Assembly: GCA_028678555.1 (NCBI GenBank)
Contig: JAJRDF010000082.1
Coordinates: 1 to 6,678, forward strand
Length of the DNA stretch: 6,678 nt
DNA from: Methanomicrobiales archaeon
Lineage (GTDB): Archaea > Halobacteriota > Methanomicrobia > Methanomicrobiales > JACTUA01
Direction: 5' to 3'
The notes beneath the pieces were generated by a model that was given only the letters and a program-made list of their open reading frames with translations, was not told where the DNA came from and did no database searches. The position numbers were made by a program, and so were the translations under genes. Of this stretch, positions 1-4,458 are shown in pieces; the stretch's first letter is position 1, and every line of letters begins with the position of its first letter.

Positions 1-136
1 ATCCCGGAAGCTCGGCGGGGAAACGCCCATCCACCCTTCCGGCGATCATGGTGACAGCGCCGGAGGCGGTCCTCTCCCCTTCAGGGCAGAGGTGAAATCC
101 GGTTTTTTCAAGGGGGAACGGAGGGAGTGGTCCCGG
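1..136. other. Unassigned left edge; possible end or start of a neighbouring gene
   Basis: No gene can be assigned with confidence. On the plus strand the frame from base 3 is open to a TGA at 93-95 and would give a 30-residue C-terminus ending in LSPSGQR, followed 7 nt later by a run of six T. On the minus strand ATG codons at 49 (reading MIAGRVDGRF) and at 30 (reading MGVSPPSFRD, preceded by a purine-rich GGAAGGGTGG) could start a gene leaving the window to the left. Neither peptide resembles a family I recognise, and all these frames have similar GC-rich third positions, so codon bias does not separate them. Confidence 0.25.
103..108 (+). terminator. T-run, possible archaeal terminator
   Basis: Six consecutive T lie 7 nt after the TGA at 93-95 of a possible plus-strand gene end. 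Archaeal RNA polymerase terminates at such T-runs without needing a hairpin. The run stands out in very GC-rich surroundings. It would not serve the minus-strand gene ending at 137, for which it reads as A. The call depends on the uncertain plus-strand reading of the left edge. Confidence 0.25.
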
Positions 137-769
137 TTACTTCAGCCGGCCGTGCAGGTACCCGATCCGCTGGATGGCCGAAAGGTTCGTGCACACGGCG
201 ATAAGGAGGATCGCAAGCCAGAGGAACCCCGTGACAGCCCCGATGAGCAGCACGATGATGGTCTCCGGTCTGCCGAAGAACCCGATGCCCTCCAGCGGAT
301 CGTCGATCTTCCCGTCTTTCCGCTCGGTGAAACCCACCTCGGCGTACACCACCGGTTTGATGAACGTGTTCATCATGGACCCGAAGACGGCAAGGGCCAC
401 CACCGCCAGGTCAGCCGCAGGGGGAACGGCCCAGAACCGGGTCAGGATGGCGATCCCCGAGAACCCGGCCCCCAGGATCGCCAGGGCATCCACGTACTTG
501 TCGGCGATCCAGTCAAAGGCGGCGCCGAATCGGGTGGCGTTCTGCATCTTCCGGGCGACGGAGCCGTCCACCAGGTCCAGGACAGCGGCTGTGAAGAGGG
601 CCAGGGCGCCCAGGACAAAGTGCTGGTACAGAAAGAGGATGGCGCACAGGACGGCGAACCCGATGGAGAGCACCGAGATCTGGTTGGGGGTGAGGCCTGC
701 CCTGACGCAGAGATTCGCGACCGGCTCCAGGTAGCGCATGAGCCTGGGCCGGAGCGCCGTGATGTTCAT
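137..769 (-). CDS. CDP-alcohol phosphatidyltransferase, probable archaetidylinositol phosphate synthase
   Basis: This is a membrane enzyme of polar lipid synthesis, 210 residues. It carries the complete CDP-alcohol phosphotransferase signature D(x)2DG(x)2AR(x)8G(x)3D(x)3D at residues 65-90: D65, D68, G69, A72, R73, G82, D86 and D90. The four aspartates bind metal and perform catalysis in this family. Hydrophobic stretches lie at about 34-64, 93-111, 117-138 and 170-195, as expected for a multi-span membrane protein. The N-terminal LTPNQISVLS is also typical. In archaea such enzymes join CDP-archaeol to an alcohol phosphate; inositol phosphate is my preferred substrate from length and C-terminal style, but glycerol phosphate or serine cannot be excluded. 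The frame is open far upstream, but that part is antisense to the divergent arfC gene, so ATG at 769 is chosen. No well-spaced Shine-Dalgarno precedes it (GGGGAG is 12 nt away). A TATA-like box centred about 27 bp upstream suggests a leaderless message. Confidence 0.85.
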   Translation of the reverse strand: MNITALRPRLMRYLEPVANLCVRAGLTPNQISVLSIGFAVLCAILFLYQHFVLGALALFTAAVLDLVDGSVARKMQNATRFGAAFDWIADKYVDALAILGAGFSGIAILTRFWAVPPAADLAVVALAVFGSMMNTFIKPVVYAEVGFTERKDGKIDDPLEGIGFFGRPETIIVLLIGAVTGFLWLAILLIAVCTNLSAIQRIGYLHGRLK

Positions 770-792
770 CCCAGTACAGAGCTCCCCGGACC

Positions 793-800
793 CTATAAAA
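793..800. promoter_or_regulatory. TATA-like box in the divergent promoter region
   Basis: CTATAAAA on plus (TTTTATAG on minus) is the only AT-rich octamer in the 90-bp gap between the two divergent genes. Read on minus, its centre is about 27 bp from the ATG at 769, the normal archaeal TATA-to-start distance, so that transcript would begin at or beside the start codon. Read on plus, transcription would begin near 823, leaving a leader of about 37 nt before the ATG at 860. One box may serve both directions; no clear purine-rich BRE fixes the orientation. Confidence 0.5.
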
Positions 801-859
801 CCCTTCCGGGGTGACCCAAATCTTCTTCCCTTCCCGCCCCGGAGATCTGAGGGAACGGT

Positions 860-1543
860 ATGGATCCGACGACCCCCCGCCCCCATGTGCTGATGATGTC
901 TGAGATAACCGCAGACGGGAAGCTGACCCTCCGTAAGGGTGCCTCCTCCAAGATCCTGATGAAGTACATGGCTCACGAGACCGAGATCCTGCTCCATGAG
1001 ACCCGGGCCGGGTGCGATGCCATCATGGTGGGGTCCCATACCATCAAGATCGACAACTCCTTCCTGACGGTCCGTCTGGTGCCGGGGAAGAGCCCGCTGC
1101 GGGTGATCCCCAACAGCCGGGGCGATATCCCCCTGGAGTCCAATGTCCTGAAACCGGATGCCCCCACCGTCATCGCGGTGAGCGGGCGGGCCCCACCGGA
1201 CCGGGTGAAGGCCATCCGGGACCGGGGTGTGAGCGTGGTGGTGGCCGGGGAGAAGGACGTGGACCTTCCCCTTCTCATGCAGATCCTCTGGAAGGACTTC
1301 GGCGTCCGGAGGATGATGATCGAAGGGGGGCCCACGCTGAACTGGCACATGCTGCAGAACCGGCTGGTGGACGAGATCCGGCTCATCCACCTCCCCTTCA
1401 TCGTCGGGGGTGCCGACACCCCTTCCCTTGTCGGCGGGATGCACATCGAGTCCGAGGAAGAGATGATCCGGCTGGAGATGACCCGTTTCTACCTCTGCGG
1501 TACGAACCTGGTCTCCGAGTACCGGGTGCTGTACCGGGGCTAG
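860..1543 (+). CDS. arfC: 2,5-diamino-6-ribosylamino-4(3H)-pyrimidinone 5'-phosphate reductase (archaeal RibD C-domain type)
   Basis: This cytoplasmic NAD(P)H-dependent reductase acts early in archaeal riboflavin and F420-precursor synthesis. It reduces the ribose side chain of the GTP-derived pyrimidine to ribityl. At 227 residues it matches the stand-alone archaeal enzyme (Methanocaldococcus MJ0671 is of similar size) and has no deaminase domain. Visible motifs are the N-terminal strand with ADGKLTL (residues 18-24), the RAGCDAIMVG segment (49-58), the cofactor-binding EGGPTLNW (155-162) and the LVDEI segment (169-173). The family motif usually written DDPxLTVR reads IDNSFLTVR here (64-72), an unusual substitution. 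ATG at 860 is supported by GAGGG at 849-853 with a 6-nt spacer. The gene stops at TAG 1541-1543, 8 nt before sppA, so the two are probably co-transcribed. Enzymes of this fold also include bacterial RibD C-domains and dihydrofolate-reductase-like proteins, but the archaeal reductase is the best fit. Confidence 0.9.
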   Translation: MDPTTPRPHVLMMSEITADGKLTLRKGASSKILMKYMAHETEILLHETRAGCDAIMVGSHTIKIDNSFLTVRLVPGKSPLRVIPNSRGDIPLESNVLKPDAPTVIAVSGRAPPDRVKAIRDRGVSVVVAGEKDVDLPLLMQILWKDFGVRRMMIEGGPTLNWHMLQNRLVDEIRLIHLPFIVGGADTPSLVGGMHIESEEEMIRLEMTRFYLCGTNLVSEYRVLYRG

Positions 1544-1551
1544 GGGATACC

Positions 1552-2367
1552 ATGGGATTCCTTGATGACCAGATCAGGAGAACTGAGCGGCGCGAAGCCT
1601 GGCGGAAGGCCCGGACCGGGATTGTCATCATCCTGGTCTTCGGGATCATCCTCATCGCGCTCGCGACTTTTTTCTCCTACAAGGAGGAGACCTCGGTCTC
1701 GGTGGTCTACGTGGTGGGTGAGCTCTACACCGGTGACTTCTTCGGCGATGGTGCCACCGGGAGCGAGTATGCAGGAAGGCAGATCCGGAATGCCGCCGAC
1801 AATCCGCTGGTGGAGGCCATCGTGATCCGGGTGGACAGCCCCGGAGGCACGCCGGCCGCTGCCCAGGAGATCATCACCGACATCGAGTATGCGAAGACGA
1901 AAAAACCTGTCGTCATCTCCATGGGGGACATGGCCACCTCTGCGGCGTACGCCATCAGTGCCCACGGGGACCGGATCTATGCCAACCCTGACACCCTCAC
2001 TGCCGGGATCGGGACGATCTGGACCTTCACCGAAATCAGCCGCTGGCTGGAGAACGAGGGCCTGAACGTGACCGTGGTGAAGAGCGGTGCCCGGAAGGAC
2101 ATGGCCTCCCCCTACCGGCCCATCACCGGGGAAGAGATCTCGTATGCCCAGGACATTGTGGATGCGTCCGCCGAGCGGCTCATCGCCGACATCGCGGCGT
2201 CCCGGAACATCTCCCGTTCCCTCTTCGACGACGGCCGGATCCTCCGGGGAGAGGATGCCCTCCGGTACGGTCTCGTGGACGAGCTGGGGAACCTGCACAC
2301 CGCCATCGACGGGGCGAGGCGCCTCGCTGCCCTCCCTAGATCATCTGAAGGGGATCTGCTTTCATAA
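1552..2367 (+). CDS. sppA: SppA-type signal peptide peptidase (S49 family serine protease)
   Basis: This is a membrane-anchored serine protease, 271 residues, that degrades signal peptides left in the membrane and possibly other membrane proteins. A basic N-terminus (about 9-21) precedes one membrane segment at about 22-41; the protease domain should lie outside. The S49 pattern is clear: RVDSPGGTPAAA (93-104), the nucleophile region MATSAAYAIS (127-136) with S130 as probable catalytic serine, DTLTAGIGTI (147-156), and the general-base lysine in SGARKDMASPYRP (178-190), K182. The S130-K182 distance of 52 equals the Ser-Lys spacing reported for the Bacillus subtilis and Thermococcus SppA enzymes. 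It is a short, single-domain SppA. The usual ASGGY after the nucleophile is TSAAY here. ATG 1552 is chosen because the longer open frame overlaps arfC; GGGGAT just upstream is a weak ribosome site. The 3' end overlaps truD by 32 bp on the opposite strand. Confidence 0.9.
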   Translation: MGFLDDQIRRTERREAWRKARTGIVIILVFGIILIALATFFSYKEETSVSVVYVVGELYTGDFFGDGATGSEYAGRQIRNAADNPLVEAIVIRVDSPGGTPAAAQEIITDIEYAKTKKPVVISMGDMATSAAYAISAHGDRIYANPDTLTAGIGTIWTFTEISRWLENEGLNVTVVKSGARKDMASPYRPITGEEISYAQDIVDASAERLIADIAASRNISRSLFDDGRILRGEDALRYGLVDELGNLHTAIDGARRLAALPRSSEGDLLS

Positions 2368-3646
2368 ATTCCCGGCAGACGGTGGTGGCATACTCCCCTC
2401 CTGAAAGGGTGAAGGCCAGGTGCACCGTATCATCGCCGGTGTTCGCTGTCACCGCAGGGGAGAGAGCCATCCTGCGGACGGTTCCGGCGTAAGCGGTTCC
2501 CACGAAGGCGGATGCCTTCCGGAAGGATTCCGCGCTGATCCCCCGCCGTCCCAGGAGGTCCGCGGGGAGTGTCATATCGTAGCCGGGGTGTGCCCGGAAG
2601 TCATCCCCGGGGATGAAGAGGGCAGTCTCAGCCCGTCCCCGGGATACCTGGAACCGGGCAGCGGGGAGACCGGCCGGGGTGACCACGTCGGGTTTCCCGT
2701 CGGGGAAGAGGATCAGGTCGCCTGCGACCGGTTCCGTGGCGGGCGTTCCGGCATCCATCCTCCGTGAGAGCAGCTCGTTGAAGAGCCAGGACTGGAAGGC
2801 CGAGACAAAGAGGGAAAGGAGCCGGGGCGGCAGCACCCGGAGGGCCCCCGGGAAATCACCGGGCTTTTCCTGGAGGCGGTGGAGGATCGCCCGCTCGTAG
2901 GACAGGTGCACAGGGTAATCCCGGAGGGCCTGCCGCACGTCTCTCCCCTCCTGGAACGCCTGGCGGGCCACCCGGGTCGCTTCCTTTTCCTGCGGGAACG
3001 AACGGGCGACATAGATCATCACTGCCTCCTCCCATTCCTCCCTGAGGATCGCCTCCCCGACGGCGTGGGTAATGGGCCGGATCACGCCAAAGCGCTGGAT
3101 GCCGTAGTAGTTCGGGATCCCGGCGGCCACCTCTGCCGCGATCCGGTCCACCCGCTCCCGGAGGTCCCGGGGATCGCAGCCACGGATCGCGATCCCGAAC
3201 CGGTTGCCCGTGAGCTGCCCCAGGGCCAGGCCTTCCTGCGCCCTCCCGACAGGTTCCAGGGTCACGTCCCGCAGGGACACCTTCCGGATCTGTTCCTCCG
3301 TGACCCGGTACAGGGAGATCAGCTGGGTGGTGACCGCGCGCCGGTCCTTGGTACCTGCCCACGTGATCCTGCGGTGGGAGATCCCCAGTCGGCGGGCCAG
3401 TTCCCGGACCAGGTGCTGCTGCTCCCAGTTCCGCCTGGTCACGCGCACGACCAGGTAATCGCCGTCGGTGCCGGGGGCAGGCGAGACCTCCTCCACCACG
3501 AAGTCCTCGGGTGTCTCCCGGAGGTGCCCGCCGATACCGGGGTCTGCGGTTCCGTACCACCGCATGCCCAGTTCCCTCTCTAGGGGCCAGGGCGATTCCA
3601 GCCGCCTGCCCGGCGCCGTTTCCTCTGCCATGATCCCGGGTTCCAT
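2336..3646 (-). CDS. truD: tRNA pseudouridine(13) synthase TruD
   Basis: This enzyme isomerises a uridine in tRNA (U13 in the well-studied bacterial enzyme; archaeal homologues can have additional targets) to pseudouridine. The product is 436 residues, the usual archaeal length. Motifs in order: ETPEDFVVEE (44-53), the N-terminal signature; GTKDRRAVTTQ (98-108) with catalytic D101; LTGNRFGIAIRG (145-156); NYYGIQRFG (179-187); AFQSWLFNELLSRR (283-296); and GGEYATTVCREFMK (416-429). The segment between about 190 and 380 corresponds to the TRUD-specific insertion. ATG 3646 is chosen because GAGGGTG sits immediately upstream; a second ATG at 3631 is possible but has no ribosome site. The open frame extends to 3940 only by running across pth2 in another frame. 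The gene begins 8 nt after the pth2 stop, so the two form one minus-strand operon. Its last 32 bp overlap the end of sppA. Confidence 0.93.
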   Translation of the reverse strand: MEPGIMAEETAPGRRLESPWPLERELGMRWYGTADPGIGGHLRETPEDFVVEEVSPAPGTDGDYLVVRVTRRNWEQQHLVRELARRLGISHRRITWAGTKDRRAVTTQLISLYRVTEEQIRKVSLRDVTLEPVGRAQEGLALGQLTGNRFGIAIRGCDPRDLRERVDRIAAEVAAGIPNYYGIQRFGVIRPITHAVGEAILREEWEEAVMIYVARSFPQEKEATRVARQAFQEGRDVRQALRDYPVHLSYERAILHRLQEKPGDFPGALRVLPPRLLSLFVSAFQSWLFNELLSRRMDAGTPATEPVAGDLILFPDGKPDVVTPAGLPAARFQVSRGRAETALFIPGDDFRAHPGYDMTLPADLLGRRGISAESFRKASAFVGTAYAGTVRRMALSPAVTANTGDDTVHLAFTLSGGEYATTVCREFMKADPLQMI

Positions 3647-3649
3647 CTG

Positions 3650-3656
3650 CACCCTC
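3650..3656 (-). promoter_or_regulatory. Ribosome binding site of truD, overlapping the pth2 stop codon
   Basis: Read on minus, GAGGGTG overlaps the TGA stop of pth2 (3657-3655), and its GAGGG core lies 5 nt before ATG 3646. It decides between the two in-frame ATG codons at 3646 and 3631. The overlap of stop and ribosome site suggests ribosomes finishing pth2 help initiate truD. Confidence 0.65.
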
Positions 3657-4017
3657 AGAGGAGGGAGAGCCCTGCGGTGATCCGGTCCATCTGGTCCACG
3701 GGGGCAGGCCCCAGGCCGAGCGCCGTGATGGTGCCCGGGGGGATCTCGGTGAGACCGGCATCCTGGATGAGAGCTGCAGAGATCCCGGCCGCCTCGGCGA
3801 GGGCCTTCAGCTCGTGGAGGGCCCGCTCCCCCGCCACCTTCAGCACCACCTTCTTCTGCCCCTCGTTCCGCCACCGGTCCCGGGTCGCCCGGTCGCACCG
3901 CTCGTAGGCGGCGATGGAGGCGTGGCCGGCCTGGGCGCACATCTTGCCGCAGGACATCTTCACGTCAGAGCGGAGGACCAGGCACTGCTTGTACCGGAAT
4001 TCGGGATCACCGGTCAT
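3655..4017 (-). CDS. pth2: Peptidyl-tRNA hydrolase, archaeal/eukaryotic type (Pth2)
   Basis: This cytoplasmic enzyme cleaves the ester of peptidyl-tRNA dropped by stalled ribosomes and recycles the tRNA. It is 120 residues, the normal Pth2 length, and the family pattern runs through the whole protein: KQCLVLRSDVKMSCGKMCAQ (10-29), including D18, K20 and K25; the adjoining GHASIAAYE (31-39); GQKKVVLKV (53-61); IQDAGLTEIPPGT (84-96), including D86 and T90; and LGLGPAPVDQMDRITAGLSLL at the C-terminus. It is unrelated in fold to bacterial Pth. ATG 4017 leaves about ten residues before the core, slightly longer than the shortest homologues. No Shine-Dalgarno is visible before it and a TATA-like element lies about 33 bp upstream, so the message may be leaderless or nearly so. 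It is the first gene of a two-gene operon with truD, pairing tRNA recycling with tRNA modification. Confidence 0.95.
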   Translation of the reverse strand: MTGDPEFRYKQCLVLRSDVKMSCGKMCAQAGHASIAAYERCDRATRDRWRNEGQKKVVLKVAGERALHELKALAEAAGISAALIQDAGLTEIPPGTITALGLGPAPVDQMDRITAGLSLL

Positions 4018-4019
4018 TG

Positions 4020-4038
4020 CCGGAGTATGCAGCTCCGG
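4020..4038. repeat. 6-bp inverted repeat just upstream of pth2
   Basis: CCGGAG at 4020-4025 and CTCCGG at 4033-4038 are perfect inverted repeats around a 7-nt spacer, beginning 2 nt upstream of the pth2 start. If transcription starts near the TATA-like element's expected distance (around 4024), the repeat straddles the start site and could be an operator. If the leader is longer it could form a small hairpin hiding the start codon region. Confidence 0.4.
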
Positions 4039-4045
4039 AGGATGA

Positions 4046-4054
4046 ATAAGTATG
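4046..4054 (-). promoter_or_regulatory. Possible TATA box of the pth2-truD operon
   Basis: Read on minus, the AT-rich ATACTTATT is the best TATA-like sequence in front of pth2. Its centre is about 33 bp from the ATG at 4017, placing the expected transcription start within about 10 nt of the start codon. This agrees with the absence of a Shine-Dalgarno. Confidence 0.35.
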
Positions 4055-4124
4055 GACGCCAGGATGACTGCAAATCACCGTTTAACCTCATTTCATCCCC
4101 TCCATTGGTTTCCGGCCGTGGTGT

Positions 4125-4163
4125 CGGGAGGGGACCCGGGCTGCCACGCCCGGCCCCCTCCCG
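4125..4163. repeat. Hairpin 1: two-part GC-rich stem-loop
   Basis: CGGGAGGGG (4125-4133) is perfectly complementary to CCCCTCCCG (4155-4163), a 9-bp outer stem. Inside it CCGGGC (4136-4141) pairs with GCCCGG (4148-4153) around a TGCCAC loop. Only AC on one side and C on the other interrupt the stem. Fifteen base pairs in 39 nt is strong structure even in GC-rich DNA. Confidence 0.65.
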
Positions 4164-4165
4164 GG

Positions 4166-4245
4166 CCCTCCCCCGCGTGAGGATAGCCTGAGCCGGCCTC
4201 TCCTGCTGTAACCGACATGGCCGGCTATCCTCACGCGGAGGGGGG
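4166..4245. repeat. Hairpin 2: perfect 16-bp inverted repeat
   Basis: CCGCGTGAGGATAGCC (4173-4188) and GGCTATCCTCACGCGG (4223-4238) are exact inverted repeats separated by 34 nt. Past one C/A mismatch the pairing extends outward another six pairs (4166-4171 with 4240-4245, one of them G-U). The arms are of mixed composition, so this is not explained by homopolymer bias. A competing inner pairing exists: AGCCGGCC (4191-4198) with GGCCGGCT (4219-4226), which would take over the start of the right arm. Confidence 0.8.
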
Positions 4246-4265
4246 ACGCCCACGCGGCGGGGGGA
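4232..4265. repeat. Tandem 15-bp direct repeat, period 19
   Basis: CACGCGGAGGGGGGA (4232-4246) and CACGCGGCGGGGGGA (4251-4265) differ at one base and are spaced by 19 bp. The first copy lies within the right arm of hairpin 2 and the second leads into hairpin 3, so it overlaps both structures. Confidence 0.65.
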
Positions 4266-4292
4266 ACCGCAGGTTCCCCCCAGGAGCGTCCC
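4243..4292. repeat. Hairpin 3: 10-bp perfect stem with 7-bp outer stem
   Basis: GGGGGGAACC (4259-4268) and GGTTCCCCCC (4272-4281) form a perfect 10-bp stem with a GCA loop. Around it GGGACGC (4243-4249) pairs with GCGTCCC (4286-4292). The internal loop has 9 nt on one side and 4 nt on the other. As DNA this is a near-palindrome that could extrude or bind a dimeric protein; as RNA it would be a stable 50-nt stem-loop on either strand. Confidence 0.7.
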
Positions 4293-4328
4293 AATCAAAA
4301 TCGGTATTTCTGACCTGAAGGAGGCGCG

Positions 4329-4346
4329 GGGGAGGCGGAGCCCCCC
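4329..4346. repeat. Hairpin 4: short G/C stem-loop
   Basis: GGGG (4329-4332) pairs with CCCC (4343-4346), and after a bulged A, GGC (4334-4336) pairs with GCC (4340-4342) around GGA. It is short and of simple composition, so weaker evidence than the other three, but it continues the row of hairpins. Confidence 0.4.
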
Positions 4347-4396
4347 GGGGAGTCCTGCATGATAGCGGGACCGGACTTTCCCCGAATCGCCATCCC

Positions 4397-4436
4397 ATAT
4401 CTTTAATACCGAAGACTTCGTTAACGATATTTTCGG
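4397..4436 (+). promoter_or_regulatory. Probable promoter/operator region of the marker 11 operon
   Basis: Two TATA-like elements are visible: CTTTAATA (4401-4408), giving a start near 4430, and GATATTTT (4426-4433), whose centre is about 29 bp from the ATG at 4459 and would give a leaderless message. Three palindromes overlap them: CGAAG-A-CTTCG (4410-4420), CGTTAACG (4419-4426), and outer arms CCGAA (4409-4413) with TTCGG (4432-4436). This looks like a binding site for a dimeric regulator between or across TATA elements. Confidence 0.45.
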
Positions 4437-4458
4437 CAACAAAAAACCGGGACCGTCC

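Larger units (their letters stand above)
4018..4458. other. Divergent intergenic region rich in inverted repeats
   Basis: This 441-bp gap separates the minus-strand pth2-truD unit from the plus-strand marker 11 operon. I see no credible coding sequence; open frames here are low-complexity Arg/Pro/Gly-rich shadows. Both ends are AT-rich and promoter-like (4041-4095 and 4391-4447). The middle, 4110-4350, is extremely G/C-rich and holds four consecutive hairpin-forming inverted repeats plus a tandem 15-bp repeat, listed separately. I see no tRNA, no rRNA, and no clear C/D or H/ACA box arrangement. It could encode a structured non-coding RNA, form a long structured leader of one flanking transcript, or be a protein-binding/REP-like element. 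Confidence 0.7.

Noticed and set aside
92..814. Long plus-strand open frames antisense to the lipid synthase gene
   Set aside because: They have biased composition typical of shadow frames in GC-rich DNA, and the opposite strand carries a complete catalytic motif.
770..1444. Minus-strand extension of the lipid synthase frame to a 435-residue protein
   Set aside because: The extra 225 residues are antisense to the well-supported arfC gene, rich in His/Pro/Gly, and unlike any phosphatidyltransferase N-terminus; the conserved family length is met from ATG 769.
1012..1551. Plus-strand extension upstream of sppA
   Set aside because: It is an out-of-frame reading of arfC with low-complexity composition; SppA's membrane anchor and core are complete from ATG 1552.
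3647..3940. Minus-strand extension upstream of truD
   Set aside because: It reads pth2 in another frame; truD's conserved N-terminus and ribosome site fit ATG 3646.
4173..4238. A miniature transposable element with 16-bp terminal inverted repeats
   Set aside because: The 66-bp unit is very short, pairing continues past the arm ends, and no target-site duplication flanks it; a structural or binding element is more likely.
4018..4458. tRNA, C/D-box RNA or CRISPR in the intergenic region
   Set aside because: No T-arm consensus or cloverleaf, no paired RTGATGA/CTGA boxes at sensible spacing, and no regularly spaced repeats beyond the two-copy 15-mer.
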